Positions 23,119 through 31,444 of a DNA stretch of 64,000 bases are shown here, one piece after another. Where the stretch lies: positions 32,796 through 96,795 of the forward strand of contig DMEU01000002.1 in assembly GCA_003451585.1 (NCBI GenBank), in the 5' to 3' direction. The notes under the pieces were generated by a model. It saw nothing but the letters and a program-made list of their open reading frames with translations. It did no database searches and was not told the origin of the DNA. This DNA comes from Candidatus Omnitrophota bacterium. GTDB lineage: Bacteria > Omnitrophota > Gorgyraeia > Velamenicoccales > Velamenicoccaceae. Position numbers and translations under genes: made by a program. How positions within the stretch are numbered: the stretch's first letter is position 1; each line of letters begins with the position of its first letter.

Positions 23119-24975
23119 TTAAAATTCATATTTGATGCTGTTCGTGAATTCAAATCCGGCTGCTGGATAGTCACGCACGTATGCATATTGTTTATTAAGC
23201 ATATTGTTGATGGCTACCGAATATGTGAGGCTGTTATTCCATTTTTTCGAAGCGTAAAGCCCTAGGATGAAAAATCCGTCTACCTTGGCCGTATTTGCCG
23301 CGTCATGAAACCTTAAGCCCGTCCATTGCCCTTTTATGCCGGCGATCCATCCAAAGAGGTCTTTATGATTTATTGATATATCAATTTTGTGCTTAGGCTG
23401 ATAGACCAAAAATTTACCGGTCTTATCGTCCTTGGCTCTCTGGAACGTATAGCCCAGGTCTATTTCGATACTATCCGTAGCATAGAATTTGTTTTCAAGT
23501 TCTATGCCTTCAATCGCGGCAGAGCCGATATTTGTTGGGGTCCATGCTGCGAATGGATCGGCTGATTCCGGGGCCCACTGTATAAGTTGATCGTAGAAAC
23601 TTCTGAAATAAGTCAGGTTTGTCACCAGCATGGAACCTACATGGGCTTCCCATCCCAGTTCACCGCTTATGCCTTTTTCAGGCGTGAGATCCGGGTTGCC
23701 TCTTACCCATCCTTCATCCGGCCAGTAAAGGTCGTTAAAGGTAGGGGCGCGGAATGAACGGCTTATAAGGCCGTGAAGTTTATTTTTTTCATTGATATTG
23801 TAAAGTGCGCTTGCGCTTGGAGATGTCTGATAGCCAAAATTTGAATAGTGATCAAGCCGTATACCTAGGCTGGTCTTCAGATCTTCTCTGATCGTGATAT
23901 CGTTATTTATATATCCGGCTTTTACCGTGTAACTGTGTTTGGAGGCATTAGTACTGTTATTGAGGTTCAGCACGTAATTAAAACCTCCTATGACGCGGTA
24001 GCGTTCATGTAGACGCTTGTCTACCTGGATGTCCATGCCTCTTGCTTGTGTGGTGTGAATATCCTTTTTGAAGGCGGTATCAAAAAAAGACCCGGCGCTG
24101 TTCTCTGAAAATTCAAGCCTATCATAGTTATTGTAAACTTTTGCAGATATGCTTGTATCAGGGTCCGGCGTCCAGCCCCAGTCGGCATTTATGAAGTTCT
24201 TGCGCGCGCGTTGCTTATCATCTATGTCAAAGGACGTGGTCTGCCCGGGCGAGCCCACAAGGCTTGTATAAAAACCGGCATTAACGTTTATGCGCTGATC
24301 GTCTGTAATGTCCTGTTTGGCCTTTATCGAAAAGTCTTTTGCGTTTAAGGAGCTGTTATCCCGTATCCCTTCTGAACTTAACAGGCTGCCCGTGAAGAGG
24401 TATCCGAAATTGCCTATACGTTGCCCATGAGAGAGCCGTTCCTGGTATGTCCTGAAGGTGCCGAAACCGCTTGAGACTTCGGTCTTACGGCCTTCCCTCG
24501 GAGGTTCTTTTGTGATGATATGCACGGTTCCGCCCATGGCAGATGACCCATAAAGGCTGGATGCTGGTCCGCGCATCACCTCGATCCTTTCTATGTTCTC
24601 TAATGGTATTGTGCTCAAGTCCACTTCTCCGTCACGGGGGTTGTTGATCGGGCGGCCATCGACCATGACGAGGACCTGGGATGGGTTTGCGCCCCGCATT
24701 TTAACGGTTTTTACGGCGCCTGGCCCTCCGTAGTTGGTCACATAAATAGAACTGTAATTCGATAGAACATAGGAAAGGTCTTTGGCTTGCAGCGCTTCAA
24801 TATCTGCGGATGTTATGATATCGATCTGGCGGCTTATATTTTTTGGGTCTTCTTGTGCGCGTGAAGCGGTCACCACTATTTTTTCTATTTCATATTCCTC
24901 AGCTCGGCATGGAGCGGTAAATAAGGCCATAGCCGCAAACAACAGGCCGCAGTATTTGAACTTTGCTTCTTTCAT
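23119..24975 (-). CDS. btuB: TonB-dependent outer-membrane receptor, vitamin B12 (BtuB-like)
   Basis: 618 residues. A signal peptide ends in PCRAEEYE. The TonB box region reads EKIVVTASRAQEDPKN, followed by the plug domain (MRGANPSQVLVMVDGRPINN, VEMRGPASSLYGSSAMGGTVHI region) and a 22-strand barrel ending in a C-terminal aromatic (EFTNSIKYEF). Size and plug motifs match BtuB. The cobalamin riboswitch directly upstream and the cob/btu genes behind it support corrinoid specificity. AAAGGAAAC precedes the ATG. Confidence 0.92.
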   Translation of the reverse strand: MKEAKFKYCGLLFAAMALFTAPCRAEEYEIEKIVVTASRAQEDPKNISRQIDIITSADIEALQAKDLSYVLSNYSSIYVTNYGGPGAVKTVKMRGANPSQVLVMVDGRPINNPRDGEVDLSTIPLENIERIEVMRGPASSLYGSSAMGGTVHIITKEPPREGRKTEVSSGFGTFRTYQERLSHGQRIGNFGYLFTGSLLSSEGIRDNSSLNAKDFSIKAKQDITDDQRINVNAGFYTSLVGSPGQTTSFDIDDKQRARKNFINADWGWTPDPDTSISAKVYNNYDRLEFSENSAGSFFDTAFKKDIHTTQARGMDIQVDKRLHERYRVIGGFNYVLNLNNSTNASKHSYTVKAGYINNDITIREDLKTSLGIRLDHYSNFGYQTSPSASALYNINEKNKLHGLISRSFRAPTFNDLYWPDEGWVRGNPDLTPEKGISGELGWEAHVGSMLVTNLTYFRSFYDQLIQWAPESADPFAAWTPTNIGSAAIEGIELENKFYATDSIEIDLGYTFQRAKDDKTGKFLVYQPKHKIDISINHKDLFGWIAGIKGQWTGLRFHDAANTAKVDGFFILGLYASKKWNNSLTYSVAINNMLNKQYAYVRDYPAAGFEFTNSIKYEF

Positions 24976-24989
24976 TTGTTTCCTTTCCC

Positions 24990-25125
24990 CTTCAGCGAAG
25001 GTACTGTTCCGTTATGCGCAATCGACCGGGCTCCTCTATCCTCAAGAGATTACCGTTGCGCGACAGCACCTGGGATCCCTGCCTGCGGCAGGTCACCAGG
25101 ATTTCCTTTACACATACGGATGTTG
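24990..25125 (-). promoter_or_regulatory. Cobalamin riboswitch of btuB, with an inserted hairpin
   Basis: On the minus strand the core reads AAAGGAAATCCTGGTGA, then GATCCCAGGTGCTGTCGCG and CAACGGTAA, matching cobalamin riboswitches of the 'CTGTCGCGCAACGG' class. Between GGTGA and GATCC, where the usual RNA reads GGTGAGAATCC, a 15-nt hairpin CCTGCC-gca-GGCAGG (25078-25092) is inserted. A further stem (CCTTC/GAAGG) lies next to the btuB Shine-Dalgarno, suggesting control at translation. It follows the cobS stop directly. Confidence 0.75.
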
Positions 25126-25129
25126 GTTG

Positions 25130-25861
25130 TTAGTTGTACAATATGGAGGCAAACAGGAGAATGCCGGCCTCTGTTAATTCATTTATAGCGCCGAGGTTGT
25201 CTCCTGTGATGCCTCCGATCTTTTTACTTATAAATATGCCGGTCAGATAGGCCGTTGCCAGCGCCATCGCAAATATCGTAAGGCCCGTTGTTATTCCGGA
25301 CAGCGTGCTTATACTTAATGTTATAAGAGTTGCTAAGACAAATAGGCCCGTGTTTTTTTCTTCAAAAAATACTTTTGCTTTTCCTTCGGTTCGGGCGTAT
25401 GTAAATTTGAATATCGCAAAAACCATTGCCCACCGGCTTACAACGCACATAAGCACAAGGCTCGAAGCCCTGTGTTGCGCTGCTATGTCGGCCAGTAAGG
25501 CTATTTTAAGCATTAGTATGCATACAATGCTTAAAAGCCCCATGGTGCCGACATACGGGTCCTTCATTATCCGCAATATTTCATCTTTATTTTTTCCGCC
25601 GGCAATTGCGTCAAAGGTGTCGGCAAGGCCGTCTAAATGCATCCCTCCTGTCAGTATCGCAAGCGAGACTATGAGGAATACGGCCGATGCAGTGCCTGAA
25701 AAGCCGGATAAAAGCTGGTTAATGCCGGCCAATAACAGGCCTATTAAAAGCCCTACTACCGGGAAATATATCAGGCAACGATTGATCTCTTTAGGCTGAA
25801 TGCTCTTTATCCGTATCGGTATTATGGATAAAAATTGAAGAGCTAGAAGCAATTTATTCAT
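25130..25861 (-). CDS. cobS: Adenosylcobinamide-GDP ribazoletransferase (cobalamin synthase)
   Basis: 243 residues, a polytopic inner-membrane protein. It joins adenosylcobinamide-GDP to alpha-ribazole in the last condensation of cobalamin assembly. Conserved motifs are QFLSIIPI at the start, GGMHLDGLADTFDA..GG (Asp-rich metal site), ILRIMKDPYVGTMG and KKIGGITGDNLGAINELTE. It overlaps cobT by 4 bp. Together with cobU and cobT it completes the nucleotide loop from salvaged corrinoid. Confidence 0.95.
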   Translation of the reverse strand: MNKLLLALQFLSIIPIRIKSIQPKEINRCLIYFPVVGLLIGLLLAGINQLLSGFSGTASAVFLIVSLAILTGGMHLDGLADTFDAIAGGKNKDEILRIMKDPYVGTMGLLSIVCILMLKIALLADIAAQHRASSLVLMCVVSRWAMVFAIFKFTYARTEGKAKVFFEEKNTGLFVLATLITLSISTLSGITTGLTIFAMALATAYLTGIFISKKIGGITGDNLGAINELTEAGILLFASILYN

Positions 25862-26919
25862 TTGTTTGTCTTTTCGGATACTCCGGCATTTTCAAAAGTT
25901 GCCATCTTTGTCATGATCTTTGTCGCGGCCTCTGCCAGGCCTATGCCCAATGCTGCGCCCGTGCCTTCCCCTAGCCTTAATTGAAGGTCAAAAAGCGGCT
26001 TTAAACCGATGTGGTCCAGTATTATCTTGTGCCCTATCTCAACTGAACAGTGGCTGGCGATCATATAGTTTTTTGTTTTTGGCTCCATATGATATGCGAT
26101 AAGGGCTGCCGCGCCGGAAATAAAACCGTCGATCATCACAGGTACCTTGTGAGCGGCGGCTGCCAGAATAACGCCGGCCAGCGCCCCTATTTCAAACCCG
26201 CCGATCTTTGATAATACGTCAATAGGGATAGAAGCATTTGGTTTATTGATCTCGATAGCCTTTTCGATGACACGTATCTTGTTATCCAAAGCATTGGCGT
26301 CGATGCCTGTTCCGCATCCTGTGACGTCTTTAACCGGGGTTTTGGTAAATACCGCCGTTATAGCTGAAGACGGTGTTGTGTTGGCTATGCCCATTTCACC
26401 CGTGCCAGCTATATCGATACCATGTTTTAATTCATTTTCAAATATTTCTATGCCTGTTTCAATAGATCTTGAGGCTTCTTCTATTGTCATGGCTGGCCCG
26501 CGAGCCATGTTTTTTGTGCCTTTGTTTATTTTCTTGATCATAAGGCCGGGATGAGGCTTTAATGATGCCGCGACGCCTACGTCAGCTACTATTACGCGCG
26601 CGCCAACATGGTTAGCCAAGATGTTGATCCCCGCCCCGCCGTTTAAAAAATTATAGACCATTTGAGCCGTAACTTCCTGCGGGAAGGCGCTGACATTCTC
26701 AAGTGCCACTCCGTGGTCTGCGGCCAGGGTGAAGATCACCTTATTTTTTAGTTCAGGGTTTTCCTTTGCCGATGCCGCGGCTATAAATTTTGCCAATTCC
26801 TCCAGCCTTCCCAGGCTTCCTAAAGGTTTAGTGAGGTTATCCAGTCTTTTTTGTGCCTTGGCAAAGAAATATCCATCCGGTTCCGTTATCAGTTTAATAG
26901 TTTCGCCTATCTTATCCAT
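25858..26919 (-). CDS. cobT: Nicotinate-nucleotide--dimethylbenzimidazole phosphoribosyltransferase
   Basis: 353 residues. Activates the lower-ligand base to alpha-ribazole phosphate. Motifs are LDNLTKPLGSLGRLEELA, FTLAADHGVALE, FPQEVTAQMVYNFLNGGAGIN, GEMGIANTTPSSA, VTGCGTGID and a C-terminal LRLGEGTGAALGIGLAEAA holding the catalytic Glu. It lies 6 bp behind the radical SAM gene. Base specificity cannot be read from sequence; no bza genes for DMB synthesis are present here. Confidence 0.97.
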   Translation of the reverse strand: MDKIGETIKLITEPDGYFFAKAQKRLDNLTKPLGSLGRLEELAKFIAAASAKENPELKNKVIFTLAADHGVALENVSAFPQEVTAQMVYNFLNGGAGINILANHVGARVIVADVGVAASLKPHPGLMIKKINKGTKNMARGPAMTIEEASRSIETGIEIFENELKHGIDIAGTGEMGIANTTPSSAITAVFTKTPVKDVTGCGTGIDANALDNKIRVIEKAIEINKPNASIPIDVLSKIGGFEIGALAGVILAAAAHKVPVMIDGFISGAAALIAYHMEPKTKNYMIASHCSVEIGHKIILDHIGLKPLFDLQLRLGEGTGAALGIGLAEAATKIMTKMATFENAGVSEKTNK

Positions 26920-26925
26920 AGTACT

Positions 26926-28263
26926 TTACCTTTCTGCGCAGAGGTTGTATCTGTATTTAAGGTTTTCCAATGATGCAGCGCGAAGTAAGTATCCTATTTT
27001 GTTCTCTTTTATCATTTTGAACGCGTGCATGATAACGCTTTTGTAAAATTCGCAGAAGACGGATCTTTGGTACATATTGCCCATTGAATGGAGTTCGGCC
27101 GGGCAAGGCGCCCCGCACATATTCCTTAGTTTGCAGTCAGCACACTCTTTGATCTTTTCAACGGTCCTTTCCCTTATTTTTTTGAACGGTTTTGATGACA
27201 TCGCTTGTGAGATCGAGGTTTTGAAGATATTGCCCGCGGTGAACCCTTTTATGCCGATGAATTCTCCGCACGGCACGATGTCGCCCGTGGCAGTGACAGT
27301 AAAGAAACAACGCCCGCCGCCGCATGGCGAAATATCGCACATAAGCCTCCTGGCGGCAGGGGCGATGATGCTTAATACCGTATTGGTAAAATTCCCGATA
27401 ATGAGCTTATGCTTTGTTTTTTTCGAGAGTTCCATTGCTCTGTCAACGGCCTTGATAAATGAGCGTGTCATGGCTGGCTCATCAGGTTTTAAGGCGCGCG
27501 CTTTAACTTGAGTCAGCCTTACGGGGTTCATCAGTACGCAAGGAACTTTTTTGGAATGCAGGTATTCGACCATCCCGGGTAACTGGTTGACGTTGTGTTT
27601 TGTTATCGTGGTAATGACGTTTAACCCGGCATATCCATTGAACCATTCCAGTACCTGTGAGACCTTTTTGAAGGCATCAGACGCCGATGGCCTGAGCCGG
27701 TTATTTGTGTCTCTTGATGCCGAATCCAGCGATATGCCTATGCCTACGCGGTTCTTAATAAGAAAACCCACATCTTCTTTTTCAAGAAGCAGGCCATTGG
27801 TCTGTATCCCGAATTTAAAAGTGTTTTTATACCGGGATATCGCTTCAAAGAGCAGGTCTTTGACCAGGAGGGGCTCTGCGGCATGAAAGATGATCACTTG
27901 TTTTCTTTTTTCCAGCCTGAAGTGCGCGGCAATTTTTTTTAATATGAGATCGAGCTCATTTTTTCCAAGAGAGGCCCCTCTTTGTTTTATATCATCAGGG
28001 ATGTAGCAATACTGGCAGGCGGCATTACATTTATCCGTAGGGTCTATATAGATGGCGGTCAACTCCTGGCCGAAACGCAAGTCCTCTATCTCTTCATCCA
28101 AGGCTTCTTTGAATTTCGCGTAGAGTTCCAGAGTTCGTTTTGGGATGAATGTGCCTGTCTCGCCAGTACGGCGGCCGAGCGCCCAAAAAAGATTATCGGC
28201 ATCAAGTAGGATATCATCGCCGTTATTTTTCCAAAAATGTAGTCCCCGAGTCTTTTTTTTCAT
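26926..28263 (-). CDS. cbpB: Radical SAM/SPASM peptide-modifying enzyme (CbpB-like)
   Basis: About 445 residues from the ATG at 28263; the frame is open to 28341 but the ATG 2 bp after the small peptide gene's stop is the natural start. The radical SAM motif is CNAACQYC (Cys 79, 83, 86), and IGISLDSASRDTNN is typical. A C-terminal SPASM region has many cysteines (CDISPCGGGRC, VPCGEF, ECADCKLRNMCGAPCPAE, FCEFYK) for auxiliary clusters, as in RiPP-maturing enzymes. The position between cobU and cobT, directly behind a one-Cys peptide, fits the CbpA/CbpB pair I recall as B12-associated. The reaction is unknown. Confidence 0.78.
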   Translation of the reverse strand: MKKKTRGLHFWKNNGDDILLDADNLFWALGRRTGETGTFIPKRTLELYAKFKEALDEEIEDLRFGQELTAIYIDPTDKCNAACQYCYIPDDIKQRGASLGKNELDLILKKIAAHFRLEKRKQVIIFHAAEPLLVKDLLFEAISRYKNTFKFGIQTNGLLLEKEDVGFLIKNRVGIGISLDSASRDTNNRLRPSASDAFKKVSQVLEWFNGYAGLNVITTITKHNVNQLPGMVEYLHSKKVPCVLMNPVRLTQVKARALKPDEPAMTRSFIKAVDRAMELSKKTKHKLIIGNFTNTVLSIIAPAARRLMCDISPCGGGRCFFTVTATGDIVPCGEFIGIKGFTAGNIFKTSISQAMSSKPFKKIRERTVEKIKECADCKLRNMCGAPCPAELHSMGNMYQRSVFCEFYKSVIMHAFKMIKENKIGYLLRAASLENLKYRYNLCAER

Positions 28264-28265
28264 TA

Positions 28266-28433
28266 TTATAGGAGCGTTTTGTCTTCCGGAACATCCCCAT
28301 ACATTACAAAGTGGGACAGGCCATTGGCTGTTTTGGCGCATTTCAGGCGATACGAGATGTTGTCGACTGGTTTGTCTTTTTTTCCAGTATTTTTGTTCCT
28401 ACCGTTTGGCGTCCCGATCTTTTTATTCATCAT
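28266..28433 (-). CDS. cbpA: Putative modified-peptide precursor (CbpA-like), one cysteine
   Basis: 55 residues starting MMNKKIGTPNGRNK, with AAGGAGG 7 nt before the first ATG. The N-terminal half is Lys/Asn/Gly-rich, as in leader peptides. The C-terminal half, SYRLKCAKTANGLSHFVMYG then DVPEDKTLL, has the only cysteine (Cys32). It stops 2 bp before the radical SAM gene and follows cobU by 29 bp, so the two are surely translated together. The substrate role is inferred from size, single Cys and position; no modification has been shown here. Below usual gene-calling length. Confidence 0.72.
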   Translation of the reverse strand: MMNKKIGTPNGRNKNTGKKDKPVDNISYRLKCAKTANGLSHFVMYGDVPEDKTLL

Positions 28434-28462
28434 GGCCTTGCCTCCTTCTTGTTTAGGTTGCT

Positions 28463-28990
28463 TTATTTGTTTTTGGTTAATTGCATCGGTATGCCTGATA
28501 TCATGAAATAAACTTCGTCTGACCGGCCGGCTATGATCTGGTTTATCCTCCCGGCTATGTCCCTGAAGTCTCTGGCGAGTTTGTTGTCCGGGACGATCCC
28601 TAAGCCCACCTCATTGCTGACCACTATTGAATCAGCCTTCATTTTTTTCATGATGCCAACTAGTTGCTTAGCCTTTTTTTCGATTGACGCAGGTGCCATA
28701 TTTTCCATCATAAGATTAGTTATCCAAAGTGTAAGGCAATCGATGATAACGGTTTTAAAAGAGGGGCCTATTTTTCCGGCGCATTTATCGATATTTCTTG
28801 GTTCTTCGAAGGTCGTCCAATGGCTTGGCCTTGTAGTCCTATGGATAGCGATGCGTCCCTTCATTTCTTTGTCCTTAGCCTCGCAAGTGGCTATGAATGC
28901 GACCTTACCAGGCCTATCTTTGGCGATCTTTAAGGCGTATGAGCTTTTTCCGCTGCGTGCGCCTCCCAGTATAAATGTGATCTTGCCCAT
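28463..28990 (-). CDS. cobU: Adenosylcobinamide kinase / adenosylcobinamide-phosphate guanylyltransferase
   Basis: 175 residues. Phosphorylates adenosylcobinamide and transfers GMP. The P-loop is FILGGARSGKSSYA (residues 6-19), followed by FIATCEAKDKEM, RIAIHRTTRPSHW with the guanylylated His region (RxxHxxxRPxxW), IIDCLTLWITNLM and VSNEVGLGIVPDN. Cytoplasmic. It lies 2 bp behind cobC and ahead of the peptide gene. Confidence 0.96.
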   Translation of the reverse strand: MGKITFILGGARSGKSSYALKIAKDRPGKVAFIATCEAKDKEMKGRIAIHRTTRPSHWTTFEEPRNIDKCAGKIGPSFKTVIIDCLTLWITNLMMENMAPASIEKKAKQLVGIMKKMKADSIVVSNEVGLGIVPDNKLARDFRDIAGRINQIIAGRSDEVYFMISGIPMQLTKNK

Positions 28991-28992
28991 AG

Positions 28993-29580
28993 TTATAAAA
29001 ATGATGTATCGTTAAGGAGTTTAAGGTCTTTTTTTCTGCCCTTGTATCCGACTATGGTCAAGGATGCATTGTCGATACCTATATCCCAAAAGTTCTTTGA
29101 GCGCAAAATATCTTCAAGGATGACTTTTATCGGCCCAGCATGTGTAACGACGCCTACGGTCTTCTTTTGATTTTTGTGGTAGACTTGCTCAATGAATTTT
29201 GTGACACGTTTTTTAAGGTCTAAAAGAGATTCTCCGTCAGGGAATTTTATGTTATGCGGTGATCTAAGCCAAGAGGGGTAAAAATCGGGATGCCTTTTTG
29301 TGATCTGTGTGTGGGTCAGGCCTTCTAAAGAGCCGAAGTTGATCTCCCGAAGTTGCCTGGCTTCACATAGGGGCGTATCCTGGAAAATGATCTTTGCAAA
29401 GTTTACGGCCCGTTTCAAGTCGCTTACATATATTTTATGGAAATTTTGTTTTTGCAGATGAAGGGCCATCTGTTTTGCCTGCCTGCAGCCTTCTTTGTTA
29501 AGCGGGCAGTCAGTATGCCCCATGTATTTTTTCAATACATTAAAAGATGTTTGGCCGTGGCGTATAAGGTAAAGTTTCAT
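28993..29580 (-). CDS. cobC: Alpha-ribazole phosphatase-type histidine phosphatase
   Basis: 195 residues, phosphoglycerate-mutase-like fold. LIRHGQTSFN at the N-terminus carries the catalytic RHG histidine; the second His is in VVTHAGPIKVIL. LREINFGSLEGLTHTQ matches the family. The position between btuD and cobU supports alpha-ribazole 5'-phosphate dephosphorylation, the step parallel to CobS, rather than a general phosphatase. Overlaps btuD by 4 bp. Confidence 0.88.
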   Translation of the reverse strand: MKLYLIRHGQTSFNVLKKYMGHTDCPLNKEGCRQAKQMALHLQKQNFHKIYVSDLKRAVNFAKIIFQDTPLCEARQLREINFGSLEGLTHTQITKRHPDFYPSWLRSPHNIKFPDGESLLDLKKRVTKFIEQVYHKNQKKTVGVVTHAGPIKVILEDILRSKNFWDIGIDNASLTIVGYKGRKKDLKLLNDTSFL

Positions 29581-30380
29581 TCTGTCTTTCGCTCGCCGGA
29601 GACAAGAAGTACATACGGTTTTTTTGATATAGGATTTTCATTTACCACGACTATCGTCTTATAGACTTTTTCTATATTTTGATAGGTAAGGACCTCGTGC
29701 GGGGCGCCAACTTTAAAGATCCTGCCTTTTTCCAGAAGGATCAGCCGATCGCAATACTCGCTTGCCAGGTTTAAATCGTGTAAGACTATCAGGACGGTCA
29801 GGGACCTTTCTCTGTTTAATTTTTTTAGGAGGTTAAGCATTTGTATCTGGTGGCCGATATCCAGGTGTGATGTAGGTTCATCTAAAAATAGGATCGCCGG
29901 TTCCTGCGCCAGGGCGCGGGCTATTATCGCCCTCTGGCGTTCTCCTGCGCTTAGCTCGTTGATATATTTGTCTTTCAGGTTTACCGTGTCTGTTTCTTGG
30001 AGGGATCTTTGAACTATGGCGTGGTCATTTTTTGTTTCGTGCTGCAGGCGCTTAAGATGCGGGATGCGGCCCATAAGCACTATCTCTTCAACACTGAATG
30101 AAAAATTTATCAGGGTCTCCTGCGGCACGAAGGCGATCTTTTGAGAAAGCCCTTTTAGTCCCATATGCCGTATGTCGGTCTTATCCAGCGTTACGCGGCC
30201 GCTTTGAGGGGTAAGAACGCGGCTCATCAATTTAAGGAGGGTGGATTTTCCTGAGCCGTTGGGCCCTATAATACCAAGGAAATCCCCTTTTTTGATATCA
30301 AACGATACGTCGCGGATAACCGCGCTCTTCCCGTATCCGCCAGTTAAATTTTCCGTTGAGATCAGGTTATCGTCTTTCAT
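29577..30380 (-). CDS. btuD: ABC transporter ATP-binding protein, corrinoid (BtuD/FecE type)
   Basis: 267 residues. The Walker A is GPNGSGKSTLLKLM, the Q-loop FVPQE, the ABC signature ELSAGERQRAIIARAL, Walker B ILFLDEPTSHLD and the H-loop VLHDLN. It energises the BtuC permease at the inner membrane. It overlaps btuC and cobC by 4 bp each, so the uptake and assembly genes form one transcript under the upstream cobalamin riboswitch. Confidence 0.94.
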   Translation of the reverse strand: MKDDNLISTENLTGGYGKSAVIRDVSFDIKKGDFLGIIGPNGSGKSTLLKLMSRVLTPQSGRVTLDKTDIRHMGLKGLSQKIAFVPQETLINFSFSVEEIVLMGRIPHLKRLQHETKNDHAIVQRSLQETDTVNLKDKYINELSAGERQRAIIARALAQEPAILFLDEPTSHLDIGHQIQMLNLLKKLNRERSLTVLIVLHDLNLASEYCDRLILLEKGRIFKVGAPHEVLTYQNIEKVYKTIVVVNENPISKKPYVLLVSGERKTE

Positions 30381-31339
30381 TTTATCTTTTCTTTGGCCTT
30401 AAGAAGCGCGATGAATAAAGGCGCGCCTATGCATGCGGTTATTACGCCTATAGGTATCTCGAACGGCGGAGTGAGCGTCCTGGAAATAAGATCGCATAAT
30501 ATCATGAAGGCAGACGCAGCTACGCAGGCCGCCGGAATCAGTACCCTGTGGTTGGGCCCTACAAGGTATCTGGTCGCATGCGGGATGATGAGCCCGACGA
30601 AACCTATTATTCCGCATATGCATACGATACCGGCGGTTATCAGCGATGTGACCAAAAACAGATATTTTTTGATCGTCTCGGCATCGACGCCCAAATGTAT
30701 AGCTTCTTCTTCCCCCAGGCTTAAGGCATTAAGGTCTTGCGATAGCGTGTAGATGAATATTATTCCGCCTATGACCAGTATCGATATCGTGCCAAGCAGT
30801 TTGATATCATAAACCTGCAGGCTGCCCCAGAGCCACCAGAGAATGCCGTGCAATGCCTTATTGTCGTAGAATGATACAAGAAAGACGATTATACCTGAAA
30901 GGGCAACGGAGACTACCACGCCGGCAAGTATTAAAGACTGTATCTCGATCTTATTGTCCTGTCTGGCTAGTAAATAGACCAGCACAACGGTTAAGGACGC
31001 GCCTGCAAACGCGGCAAGCGGGAGGTAAATATTAAGGGCGCCAAATATTATCGCGGCCACAGCGCCTAATCCTGCCCCGCTCGATGTACCAAGCAGGTAT
31101 GGCTCGGCAAGAGGATTGCGCAGGATGGCCTGTAGCGTTATGCCGCAGGCCGCAAGCCCGCTGCCTGCGATGATGGCCAGGGCAACACGCAATAATCGAA
31201 GCAGAAGGATATGCCTGTTCTGTTCGAGAAGTAATTCCCGCAGTGAAAGATCGACAGACCCCTTGGTTATTCCAAGGATTATGGAAAATAAAAGTATGCC
31301 CGAAAGCAAAAAGAATTTTATCCTGTTATTTTGTTTCAT
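30377..31339 (-). CDS. btuC: ABC transporter permease, corrinoid (BtuC/FecCD type)
   Basis: 320 residues with about ten membrane spans. FecCD-family motifs are RLLRVALAIIAGSGLAACG, LRNPLAEPYLLGTSSGAGLG and the cytoplasmic coupling region LGEEEAIHLGVD, then IIGFVGLIIPHATRYLVGPNHR, which is diagnostic. Imports corrinoid delivered by BtuF. A REP-like hairpin separates it from btuF upstream. Confidence 0.95.
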   Translation of the reverse strand: MKQNNRIKFFLLSGILLFSIILGITKGSVDLSLRELLLEQNRHILLLRLLRVALAIIAGSGLAACGITLQAILRNPLAEPYLLGTSSGAGLGAVAAIIFGALNIYLPLAAFAGASLTVVLVYLLARQDNKIEIQSLILAGVVVSVALSGIIVFLVSFYDNKALHGILWWLWGSLQVYDIKLLGTISILVIGGIIFIYTLSQDLNALSLGEEEAIHLGVDAETIKKYLFLVTSLITAGIVCICGIIGFVGLIIPHATRYLVGPNHRVLIPAACVAASAFMILCDLISRTLTPPFEIPIGVITACIGAPLFIALLKAKEKIK

Positions 31340-31353
31340 AGCTGTCTAAATTA

Positions 31354-31426
31354 GTGTCATTGCGAGCGTAGCGAAGCAATCTGCCGTTGAAAGATTGCTT
31401 CGTCACTTCGTTCCTCGCAATGACAC
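31354..31426. repeat. REP-like palindromic repeat (GTCATTGCGAG family)
   Basis: The two arms gtgtcattgcgagcgtagcg and cgttcctcgcaatgacac pair as a long hairpin, with an inner pair gcaatct/agattgc around ccgttga. This GTCATTGCGAG..GAAGCAATCT type is a dispersed palindrome seen in many bacterial genomes. Here it stands between btuF and btuC inside the operon, where it could lower or uncouple downstream expression. Confidence 0.8.
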
Positions 31427-31444
31427 GTGATCTTGTTCCATAGT

